From Bacteroidota bacterium (lineage in GTDB: Bacteria > Bacteroidota > Bacteroidia > Bacteroidales > Prolixibacteraceae): a stretch of DNA of 6,017 bases. This document shows positions 1 to 5,900 of this stretch, one piece after another. Made by a program: the position numbers and the translations under genes. The stretch lies in assembly GCA_023393265.1 (NCBI GenBank), contig JAEWME010000082.1:1-6017 (forward strand), written 5' to 3'. The notes below the pieces were generated by a model. The model did not search any database, was not told the origin of the DNA, and was given only the letters and a program-made list of their open reading frames with translations. The stretch's first letter is position 1. Each line of letters opens with the position of its first letter.

Positions 1-361
1 GGCCACCTAGCAGCGCGAACATCAGGGTTATTCCAAGACCCCAAACCGACCGCTCTTTACCGAGCAAATCCTTCAAAAATAAATAATAAACAAAAACGGC
101 AAAGCTAATGAAGAAGACCCATCCGAAGCGCGCCCAAAGAAGCCCTCCTGAGGGGAAAAGCGTCATCCAGAAATGCCCGCCAACCTCGGAAAGCCAATAC
201 ATCATATAATATTGAACCGAGTACGGATCGTCGAAAACAAACCGGTAGGCCGAAAGATGAAAACCTGTATCAGCAAGATCAAGCCCCTGAAATATCAATA
301 AGACCTGCCATAAAAACAGGAAAACAACAACAAAAGGCAATGCAATTTTGGGCAGTTTCAT
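1..361 (-). CDS. Polytopic membrane protein, possible GT-C glycosyltransferase (N-terminal part, runs off the left edge)
   Basis: An open frame starts with ATG at 361-359 and stays open to base 1, giving 120 residues without a stop; the C-terminus lies outside the window. Hydrophobic segments sit at about residues 7-24, 73-97 and 105-120. The first is followed by a roughly 45-residue loop that begins GLDLADTGFHL, with acidic residues D28 and D31, and is rich in aromatics. A first transmembrane helix followed by a large outer loop with an early Asp pair is the layout of GT-C glycosyltransferases, which use polyprenyl-phosphate sugars in the periplasm. This is a resemblance of architecture, not a recognised family match. 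The start lies 10 bp after the stop of the UbiA-like gene, so the two are surely co-transcribed. That neighbour would make a lipid-linked pentose, which fits a glycosyltransferase partner. It could equally be an uncharacterised membrane protein. Coding call firm; function weak. Confidence 0.75.
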   Translation of the reverse strand, partial: MKLPKIALPFVVVFLFLWQVLLIFQGLDLADTGFHLSAYRFVFDDPYSVQYYMMYWLSEVGGHFWMTLFPSGGLLWARFGWVFFISFAVFVYYLFLKDLLGKERSVWGLGITLMFALLGG

Positions 362-371
362 TCCAGAAAAA

Positions 372-1256
372 TCAGTGCAAATACAAAAAATAGAAAAAAT
401 GTAAGAGCCACGCCAACATGATCAATTTCAACGGATTATCTTTCAGTAAAAGTTTTACCGGATTATCATCTAACCTGAAAACGAAGAGCAATTGCAGATA
501 ACGGAGTACGCCTGCAAGAACCCAAAACACCGTTGTAAAAAGATATTGCGTGTGCAACCGGTTTTGTATTTCCGGCGAAATTGTATACAGAATGTATGAA
601 ACAATAATAACAGAAGAAAGCAGTACCATTGCCTGATTCAGAAAAAGCGAATTGTAACCGCTTACAGCGGCCCTCAAAACAATTTCTTTTTGTTCAAATG
701 CAATGGCGTCGTTTCTCCGTTTGCCTAAAACAATCAGGAGCGACAACAGATAAGTCATGATAATTATCCATTCGGTCAACTGCACGCCAGTTGCTACAGA
801 ACCGGCGAGCAAACGGAGTACAAACCCCAGGCTGAGAACCATTACATCGACAATGGCAATTCTCTTGATCAAAAGTGTATAAAGAATATTCATCAGTTTG
901 TAGCCAACAACGACATACAAAAGATGAATGTTTACGAACCATGCCAACAGAAAAGCAGCCAATGTCAAAGCCATGTCAAGCAAGTAAGCTGTGCGAACAG
1001 AAACAGCGCCTGAAGCAATCGGGCGGTGCTGGTTCTGCAGATGATTTCTGTCCTCTTCCAGGTCGTGAATGTCATTGAAAACATAGACAGAACTGGCAAT
1101 CAGACAAAAACTTACGATAGCCAACATGGCTTGTTCCAGCAAATTACCTTCAGATATCCGGCCAGAAAAAAACAGCGGAAGAATTACAAAAAGATTTTTA
1201 ATGTAATGCGAAGGGCGAAGTAAGGCTAAAATGCCGTTTTGTCGATTTTGGTCCAT
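372..1256 (-). CDS. UbiA-family prenyltransferase, decaprenyl-phosphate phosphoribosyltransferase (DPPR synthase)-like
   Basis: A 294-residue integral membrane protein with about eight or nine hydrophobic segments. It starts LLRPSHYIKNLFVILPLFF (residues 12-30), typical of DPPR synthases such as mycobacterial Rv3806c. Motif 1 is NDIHDLEED at 61-69 (Asp 62, 65, 69, binding Mg-pyrophosphate), followed by RPIASG at 78-83. Motif 2 runs from Tyr126 through Lys131 and Asp137 to GFVLRLLAG (144-152), then GKRRND (178-183). These fit the phosphoribosyl-transferring branch better than ubiquinone or menaquinone enzymes. The family moves 5-phosphoribose from PRPP onto a polyprenyl phosphate at the inner membrane. 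One oddity: the usual HPxK after motif 1 reads HLQN (72-75). The ATG at 1256 lies inside the end of the HAD gene, a 31 bp overlap. No other ATG, GTG or TTG precedes the conserved LLRP, so the overlap is real and suggests coupled translation. Family call is strong; exact lipid and sugar are inferred. Confidence 0.9.
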   Translation of the reverse strand: MDQNRQNGILALLRPSHYIKNLFVILPLFFSGRISEGNLLEQAMLAIVSFCLIASSVYVFNDIHDLEEDRNHLQNQHRPIASGAVSVRTAYLLDMALTLAAFLLAWFVNIHLLYVVVGYKLMNILYTLLIKRIAIVDVMVLSLGFVLRLLAGSVATGVQLTEWIIIMTYLLSLLIVLGKRRNDAIAFEQKEIVLRAAVSGYNSLFLNQAMVLLSSVIIVSYILYTISPEIQNRLHTQYLFTTVFWVLAGVLRYLQLLFVFRLDDNPVKLLLKDNPLKLIMLAWLLHFFYFLYLH

Positions 1257-1831
1257 TTCAGATACTTTATGTCAGCCAAATGTAACATTTCCCTGTCACC
1301 CGAACTGTCTCCATAAGCATAAATCTTCTCAAAAGAACCTAAGTCAAACTCTTTTTCGATGCGTTCGACTTTCTCTCTTCCGTAGCAGTTTTTGCCGCGA
1401 AAACGACCGGTAAAAGTCCCGTTTGCAAATTCGGGTTCGGTAGCAATCAGAGAAAATCCCCGGGCATCGCACCACGGTTTAATCCAGAAAGAAAGAGACG
1501 CAGTGACAACCACAACCTGATCGCCATGACGCCGATGAAAATCAAATGCGTCATGAGCTTCGGGCCTTATAATTTCAGGAATAACCCTGGAGGCAAATGA
1601 ATTTCCGGCATCGAGTAATTCTTGTTCTGAGTTTCCCCTGAAAAACCAGGAAAGCACCATTTCTTTGGCCCGCCAGTTTGGAATGAGCCTTAGTTTGTAA
1701 AGAAGAAAAACAGGGCTAGTCATCAGCAACCCTGCAACAAACCGGAAATTTCCTTTCGAGAATCGGATAAACCGAAAAAGTGTATCGGTATTTGTGATCG
1801 TTCCGTCAAAATCGAAAAATGCAATGTTCAT
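1226..1831 (-). CDS. HAD-IB family phosphatase (candidate polyprenyl-phosphoribose-phosphate phosphatase)
   Basis: A 201-residue HAD-superfamily phosphatase, full length for subfamily IB. Motif I is FFDFDGTI with nucleophile Asp7 and acid/base Asp9. Motif II is VVTAS with Thr110, motif III is Lys154, and motif IV is YGDSSGD with Mg-binding Asp175 and Asp179. All catalytic positions are present. The helical cap between motifs I and II has a hydrophobic stretch at about residues 29-46, as in HAD-IB enzymes acting on lipid phosphates such as PgpC. I chose ATG at 1831; a TTG two codons earlier (1837) would add only two residues and is less likely. Its 3' end overlaps the DPPR-synthase-like gene by 31 bp. 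Some bacteria carry a HAD domain fused to a UbiA domain, and this pair looks like the unfused form. I infer that it removes the 5-phosphate from the UbiA product; PgpC-like phosphatidylglycerophosphate phosphatase activity is the alternative. Confidence 0.88.
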   Translation of the reverse strand: MNIAFFDFDGTITNTDTLFRFIRFSKGNFRFVAGLLMTSPVFLLYKLRLIPNWRAKEMVLSWFFRGNSEQELLDAGNSFASRVIPEIIRPEAHDAFDFHRRHGDQVVVVTASLSFWIKPWCDARGFSLIATEPEFANGTFTGRFRGKNCYGREKVERIEKEFDLGSFEKIYAYGDSSGDREMLHLADIKYLKWTKIDKTAF

Positions 1832-1873
1832 AGGCAAAAGCTTAAACCGAAAGAACGATTTGTTCGCGGAAAA

Positions 1874-3193
1874 TTACCTATCGGTGAAGAGATGGACAAA
1901 ACCGTTCGCTCGCTTTCGCTTCCCGTCCCTGCCCATTCCGTCTACTACATAATAATATACACCTGTACTGGCCATCTTTCCTCCAATCTTGCCATCCCAA
2001 ACCGACTCGGTCACAGTATTCGAAAAACCAGCAATGTTATTGTTCTCCCACTTATGAACGACTCGGCCCCATCGATTAAAAATGGTAATTTTCATCGACT
2101 TCATCGAATGAAAGTTGATTGCAAATACATCGTTTTCTCCGGGGCTAATACCGGGAGTAAAAACATTTGGAGCATCAATAAATGCAGAGTCAATCACAAT
2201 ATGATTTTGTATGTAAAAAGTATCCGTACAAGTCCCTGCTTCAGAAATATGCTTTGAAACAAGCTTTACAATGTACTCACCTGTTTCCTGAAAAGTATAA
2301 ACAGGGCTGTCATTATAAACAACCTCCATGATACTGTCTTTAAATGTTTTGGCAGCTTGTTCTTCTTTTATCTTCTGGAGATCTTTATAGAAAAACCATT
2401 CGTATTTTCCCGGATCTCCATTTTCTGAAGTATTTGTAAAAGTTACTGTAAGCGGTGCCTCTGGATTATTTGCGTCCGCATATTTTCCTTGATCCTCTAG
2501 CGCAAATTCAAACGATGCTTTGGTTACAATAGATTTATAGCTGATAGTGGATTCATCCACACAGCCAAACCGGTCGGAAACAATAAGCTTATAATCTGTA
2601 TCACTGGTTGGCGGACTATAATTCCGGTATTCAATGATCGCACTCAGCTTACTGTCGCCTTGCATCCATTCAATTTTAGTGTCCTTAAATAACTCCTTTG
2701 GTTGCCCGTTCGACAAATCAGAATAAGTGAAATTGGCAGATTCGAAGCTTCCCTTCAGTAAAAAAGAATTACAATCCGATTCCGGGATTTCGGCCAGCGC
2801 TTCGATGTAATTATTAAAAACCCAGGCAGTGTATGTATTTTCTCCTGAAGCGGAAGAAATTTTTACACGGTAACCGCCATCAGCAAGACCATCAATGGTT
2901 GATGTTGTCGTTCCTGAATTTTCGTTTCTGATCACATCAAAATTACCGGTTTGTGCATTGTATTTGCTCCACTCAAAGCTGGCAATTTCGCCCGAAGGTT
3001 GGGTAGCTGTCAGTTCGCCGTTTTGTTCTCCACGGGTTCCGCAAAAAACGTAAATATTATCCTGCGCTCCCGACGCATATTCTGTCGGCTCGGTAGCGTC
3101 GGCAACCGCCGAAATCTGGGCTTTGCTCAAAAACGGAACAACTGAAATGACAAACAAAAAAAATAAACGGGTAAGTGACTTATATTGATTCAT
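1874..3193 (-). CDS. Secreted Ig/PKD-repeat protein with type IX secretion (type B, gliding-motility-associated) C-terminal domain
   Basis: A 439-residue exported protein. Residues 1-25 are a signal peptide: Lys5 and Arg9, a hydrophobic core FFLFVISVVPFL, and cleavage after SKA leaving Gln26 first. Then come two Ig-like, beta-rich units at about 46-130 (ending with a GGYRVKIS strand) and 135-222 (ending in YKLIVSDRFGC, as in SprB-like repeats). A PKD-like domain follows at about 225-335 (PLTVTFTNTS, then YTFQETGEYIVKLV). The last 100 residues (340-439) are a type B sorting domain: APNVFTPGISPGENDVF, IFNRWGRVVHKW, VWDGKIGG, STGVYYYVV. The protein is thus exported by Sec and then carried across the outer membrane by the type IX system; no catalytic domain is visible, so a surface or adhesive role is an inference. 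Its stop is 42 bp before the HAD gene and no convincing terminator lies between, so it may lead that operon. The start ATG at 3193 is fixed by the signal peptide. Confidence 0.93.
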   Translation of the reverse strand: MNQYKSLTRLFFLFVISVVPFLSKAQISAVADATEPTEYASGAQDNIYVFCGTRGEQNGELTATQPSGEIASFEWSKYNAQTGNFDVIRNENSGTTTSTIDGLADGGYRVKISSASGENTYTAWVFNNYIEALAEIPESDCNSFLLKGSFESANFTYSDLSNGQPKELFKDTKIEWMQGDSKLSAIIEYRNYSPPTSDTDYKLIVSDRFGCVDESTISYKSIVTKASFEFALEDQGKYADANNPEAPLTVTFTNTSENGDPGKYEWFFYKDLQKIKEEQAAKTFKDSIMEVVYNDSPVYTFQETGEYIVKLVSKHISEAGTCTDTFYIQNHIVIDSAFIDAPNVFTPGISPGENDVFAINFHSMKSMKITIFNRWGRVVHKWENNNIAGFSNTVTESVWDGKIGGKMASTGVYYYVVDGMGRDGKRKRANGFVHLFTDR

Positions 3194-3217
3194 TCTTTAA
3201 ACACGTTTTACGAATTA

Positions 3218-3225
3218 CAATATTA
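3218..3225 (-). promoter_or_regulatory. Weak −7-like box upstream of the secreted-protein gene
   Basis: On the minus strand this reads TAATATTG, one mismatch from the Bacteroidota −7 consensus TAnnTTTG, and ends 24 bp before the ATG at 3193. No TTTG −33 element lies at the usual 19-21 bp spacing, so this is only a candidate. Confidence 0.28.
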
Positions 3226-3252
3226 ACGCTAAAAATTGATTTATCTTTTGTG

Positions 3253-3337
3253 ACTCCTGAAATTTTCGATTCAACACACAGCATAGCAAAGGGATTCAGC
3301 TAATTCCACCGCCTGAAATCGATTCAAGTTCAGGAGT
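3253..3337. repeat. 9 bp inverted repeat and related half-sites in the divergent intergenic region
   Basis: ACTCCTGAA at 3253-3261 is exactly the reverse complement of TTCAGGAGT at 3329-3337. A third CCTGAA lies at 3312-3317 and pairs with the TTCAGG of the right arm (3329-3334). Sites at 3256-3274 (CCTGAAATTTTCGATTCAA) and 3312-3327 (CCTGAAATCGATTCAA) are the same motif with a 3 bp difference. The 10-mer AAATCGATTC occurs at 3316-3325 and again at 3354-3363. This clustering between two divergent genes suggests operator sites or a decayed short repeat; no known regulator is recognised. Confidence 0.5.
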
Positions 3338-3360
3338 TGTTGAAAACTAGATAAAATCGA

Positions 3361-3376
3361 TTCCTGAAAACAGGAA
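3361..3376. promoter_or_regulatory. Perfect 16 bp palindrome just upstream of the helicase promoter box (candidate operator)
   Basis: TTCCTGAAAACAGGAA has 6 bp arms around an AAAA centre. It lies 9 bp before the −7-like box at 3386 and covers the place where a −33 element would sit, which suits a repressor or activator site. It also carries the CCTGAA motif repeated elsewhere in this intergenic region. It is not followed by a T-tract on the plus strand and only by TCGATTTT on the minus strand, so a terminator is less likely. Confidence 0.45.
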
Positions 3377-3385
3377 AAACAGTCG

Positions 3386-3393
3386 TACTTTTG
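3386..3393 (+). promoter_or_regulatory. Candidate −7 promoter element (TAnnTTTG) for the UvrD/PcrA gene
   Basis: TACTTTTG matches the Bacteroidota primary sigma factor −7 consensus TAnnTTTG exactly. Transcription would begin near 3399-3401, leaving a leader of about 18 bases before GTG 3418. The −33 position, 19 bp upstream, reads TTCCTG, a poor match to TTTG, so the promoter may be weak or regulated. Confidence 0.55.
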
Positions 3394-3417
3394 AGCCAAA
3401 TTACGAAACGAGAAATT

Positions 3418-5733
3418 GTGCATAACTATTTAGACGAGTTGAACCAGCCACAGCGTCAGGCCGTCGAAAACATCAACGGCGCTTCGCTGATTATTGCCGG
3501 AGCTGGCTCAGGAAAAACAAGGGTTTTAACCTATCGCATTGCCCATTTACTGAAGAACGGTGTTCGCCCCGGATCAATCCTGGCCCTCACGTTTACCAAT
3601 AAAGCGGCACGCGAAATGAAAGAACGTATCGCGACTGTAGTTGGCCCAACCACGGCCCGCTACTTATGGATGGGCACTTTTCACTCCATTTTTGCACGAA
3701 TTCTCCGCACCGAGTCCGAAGTAATGGGATACCCGTCGAACTTCACCATTTATGACTCGGCTGACTCGAAGAGCCTGATTAAAAGCATCATCAAGGACAT
3801 GAACCTCGATGACAAAACCTACAAACCGAACGTAGTTGCTTCGCGTATTTCTGCAGCCAAAAACAACCTGGTTTCTTCGGAAGTTTACGCCACACTGCCC
3901 GAAACGCTCGAATACGACCAGAGCATCAAAATGCCGTTAATCAGCCTTATTTATAAAGAATATGCCAAGCGTTGTTTCCTCGCCGGGGCGATGGATTTCG
4001 ATGACCTGTTGATGAAAACCAATGCACTTTTCAGAAATCATCCGGACATATTGGCCAAATACCAGCGAATTTTCGAATACATCCTGGTGGACGAGTACCA
4101 GGACACGAACCATTCGCAATATATGATCATCAAAAAGCTGGCGCAGGCGCACAACAACATTTGCGTGGTGGGCGACGATGCGCAGAGCATCTACTCGTTC
4201 CGTGGCGCCCGCATCGAAAACATCCTGAACTTTCAGAAAGACTATCCCGACCACAAGGTTTTCAAGCTCGAGCAAAACTACCGATCGACCCAAACCATCG
4301 TTGAAGCAGCAAACAGCGTGATTTCCAAAAACAAGAGACAGATCAGGAAAAATGTATTTTCTGAAAATGAAAAAGGCGCGCTCATCAAGGTTATCAGCGC
4401 CATTACCGACAACGAAGAAGGTTACCTGGTTGCCAACGAAATTACCGATACCCGACTGCGCGACCATTTTTTGTATTCGGATTACGCCATTTTGTACCGA
4501 ACCAACGCGCAATCGCGTATTTTTGAGGAAGCGCTTCGGAAACGCAACATCCCGTACAAAATATACGGCGGACTCTCTTTCTATCAGCGCAAAGAGATTA
4601 AAGACCTGCTCAGTTATTTCAGGCTGGTAATCAACCCGAAAGACAACGAAGCATTTAAGCGGGTTATCAACTATCCGGCTCGCGGAATCGGGCAGACTTC
4701 GTTAACCAAACTGGAGCAATATGCGGCGCAAAACAGTATTTGCATTTGGGAGTTCGCAACCAGTATTCCGGCGCTTTTGAGCGAATTCAACAAAGGAACG
4801 GCGGCCAAAATCAACGAGTTTACCAAGCTGATCGAGATGTTTCAGGAAAAGCTTGACACTTCCGATGCTTTCGAGATGGCCAGCGAAATTGCCACGCGCT
4901 CCGAGGTGCTCAAAGACTTGTACAAAGACCAATCGCCGGAAGGCGTGAGCCGTTTCGAGAACATTCAGGAATTACTAAATGGTATTCAGGAATTCTCGAT
5001 CACAGCGCGCGAAGAAGGAACGCCCAACAAGTTGTCCAACTATATGGAGGATGTAGCATTGCTTACAGATCAGGACAATGAAAAAGACGACAACAACGAC
5101 CATGTAACGCTCATGACCATTCATTCGGCCAAAGGACTGGAGTTTAAGAACGTTTTCATTGTCGGTGTCGAGGAAAACCTTTTCCCTTCGGCGCTTTCGG
5201 GCAACAGTCCGCTCGACGATCTGGAAGAAGAACGGAGGCTTTTCTATGTTGCACTGACCCGTGCCGAACGAAATGCGTACCTCAGTTTTGCCCGTCAGCG
5301 CTACAAATGGGGAAAGCTGGAGTTTTGCAACATGAGCCGCTTCATCAGCGAAATTGACCCACAATACCTGATTATGCCGGTTGAGAAAGATGCTGCTTTC
5401 TACGGAAACCAGCACGATATTTCATTCGCAGCGCCCAAGCCGGAAATACGTAAGACTGTAATTCCTGGAATTAAAGCAGGAACCGGTAGTCAGTCTGAAA
5501 TGATTAAAAAGCTCTCAAGCCTGCGCGAATCGAAAAAAGAAGTTGACTCATTCGAGGCAAGCAATCCGGAGGAAATACAGGCTGGAATGCTTGTTGAGCA
5601 CCAGCGTTTTGGCCGGGGAAAAGTACTTTTGATGGAAGGCCAGGTACCCGATATGAAAGCAACCGTTTTTTTTCAAAATGCAGGGAAAAAGCAACTTTTA
5701 CTCAAATTTGCTAAGTTGCGGATAATTAACTAG
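3418..5733 (+). CDS. UvrD/PcrA-type superfamily 1A 3'-5' DNA helicase
   Basis: A full-length 771-residue ATP-dependent helicase acting in DNA repair and replication-fork or transcription-linked processing. All SF1A motifs are intact (numbered from GTG 3418): Q motif LNQPQRQAV (8-16), Walker A AGAGSGKT (27-34), Ia TFTNKAAREM (58-67), Ib GTFHS (86-90), II DEYQD (225-229), III GDDAQSIYSFRGA (252-264), IV QNYRST (286-291), YRTNAQSR (360-367), V TIHSAKGLEF (567-576), VI RRLFYVALTRAE (606-617). The last 50 residues (AGMLVEHQRFGRGKV onward) form the Tudor-like domain that in PcrA/UvrD contacts RNA polymerase. A longer frame opens at TTG 3391, but that codon lies inside a TAnnTTTG promoter box. GTG 3418 gives the N-terminus MHNYLDELNQPQ, which fits relatives that begin a few residues before the Q motif; a purine-rich GAAACGAGAAA precedes it. 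It is transcribed divergently from the secreted-protein operon. UvrD versus PcrA naming is arbitrary here. Confidence 0.95.
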   Translation: MHNYLDELNQPQRQAVENINGASLIIAGAGSGKTRVLTYRIAHLLKNGVRPGSILALTFTNKAAREMKERIATVVGPTTARYLWMGTFHSIFARILRTESEVMGYPSNFTIYDSADSKSLIKSIIKDMNLDDKTYKPNVVASRISAAKNNLVSSEVYATLPETLEYDQSIKMPLISLIYKEYAKRCFLAGAMDFDDLLMKTNALFRNHPDILAKYQRIFEYILVDEYQDTNHSQYMIIKKLAQAHNNICVVGDDAQSIYSFRGARIENILNFQKDYPDHKVFKLEQNYRSTQTIVEAANSVISKNKRQIRKNVFSENEKGALIKVISAITDNEEGYLVANEITDTRLRDHFLYSDYAILYRTNAQSRIFEEALRKRNIPYKIYGGLSFYQRKEIKDLLSYFRLVINPKDNEAFKRVINYPARGIGQTSLTKLEQYAAQNSICIWEFATSIPALLSEFNKGTAAKINEFTKLIEMFQEKLDTSDAFEMASEIATRSEVLKDLYKDQSPEGVSRFENIQELLNGIQEFSITAREEGTPNKLSNYMEDVALLTDQDNEKDDNNDHVTLMTIHSAKGLEFKNVFIVGVEENLFPSALSGNSPLDDLEEERRLFYVALTRAERNAYLSFARQRYKWGKLEFCNMSRFISEIDPQYLIMPVEKDAAFYGNQHDISFAAPKPEIRKTVIPGIKAGTGSQSEMIKKLSSLRESKKEVDSFEASNPEEIQAGMLVEHQRFGRGKVLLMEGQVPDMKATVFFQNAGKKQLLLKFAKLRIIN

Positions 5734-5752
5734 CTTTATCGACCGTTAAAAA

Positions 5753-5767
5753 TCTGTTTTAAACAGA
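5753..5767 (+). terminator. Hairpin after the helicase gene, possible weak terminator
   Basis: TCTGTTT and AAACAGA (5753-5759, 5761-5767) are exact reverse complements around a single T, so a 6 bp stem with a TTA loop can form 19 bp after the stop. A T-run (5778-5784) follows only 10 bases later and the stem is AU-rich, so termination strength is uncertain. Confidence 0.4.
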
Positions 5768-5817
5768 ATTTGCAGCATTTTTTTGCTGGCAAAAGGATTT
5801 TGATTTAATTTGCAGCA
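5767..5817 (+). repeat. 11 bp direct repeat AATTTGCAGCA, two copies 40 bp apart
   Basis: Identical 11-mers sit at 5767-5777 and 5807-5817. The second copy contains the −7-like box of the DUF4290 promoter candidate and its presumed start region; the first overlaps the last base of the upstream hairpin. They could be tandem promoters or a protein-binding pair, or chance in AT-rich sequence. Confidence 0.45.
5778..5812 (+). promoter_or_regulatory. Candidate promoter for the DUF4290 gene
   Basis: A −33-like TTTTTTTG (5778-5785) is followed, after 19 bp, by TTAATTTG (5805-5812), one mismatch from TAnnTTTG. Spacing and sequence suit a Bacteroidota housekeeping promoter. Transcription would start near 5818-5820, giving a leader of about 80 bases. 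Confidence 0.5.
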
Positions 5818-5834
5818 AAATTACTTCATACTGA

Positions 5835-5849
5835 TTATCTTCCAGATAA
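5835..5849 (+). terminator. Perfect 6 bp hairpin followed by CCC and T5: late terminator of the helicase gene or leader structure
   Basis: TTATCT (5835-5840) and AGATAA (5844-5849) pair perfectly around a TCC loop, and five T residues follow at 5853-5857. The stem is AU-rich. If the promoter at 5778-5812 is real, this hairpin lies inside the DUF4290 leader and could attenuate it; otherwise it may end helicase transcripts. The heptamer AGATAAC recurs at 5859-5865 and could compete for the left arm. Confidence 0.4.
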
Positions 5850-5900
5850 CCCTTTTTGAGATAACAGCCTGATATTTTTATTAAAAACATTTATTTTTTC

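Noticed and set aside
1829..1837. TTG start at 1837 for the HAD gene
   Set aside because: The ATG at 1831 is two codons downstream and gives the usual N-terminus directly before motif I; TTG starts are rarer.
1832..1873. Terminator between the secreted-protein and HAD genes
   Set aside because: Only a 4 bp GAAC/GTTC stem is visible on the minus strand, with no T-tract after it, which is too weak to call.
1892..2257. Plus-strand open frame of 121 codons within the secreted-protein gene
   Set aside because: It overlaps the coding region of the type IX sorting domain on the opposite strand, with no domain and low-complexity composition.
3361..3376. SOS (LexA) box upstream of the helicase
   Set aside because: The palindrome has CTG and CAG only 4 bases apart, whereas the E. 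coli-type LexA box needs a longer spacer, and LexA is absent from many Bacteroidota. Regulation by LexA is not supported.
3194..3417. Small gene or RNA gene in the divergent intergenic region
   Set aside because: Neither strand shows a convincing short coding frame, and no tRNA-like or known structured RNA fold was recognised; only repeats and promoter-like boxes are supported.
3937..4512. Minus-strand open frame of 191 codons opposite the helicase gene
   Set aside because: It lies wholly antisense to a strongly conserved helicase coding region, and its protein has no recognisable domain. It is a by-product of codon bias.
4975..5415. Minus-strand open frame of 146 codons opposite helicase motifs V and VI
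   Set aside because: It is antisense to conserved helicase motifs, with no recognisable domain and no start-site support.
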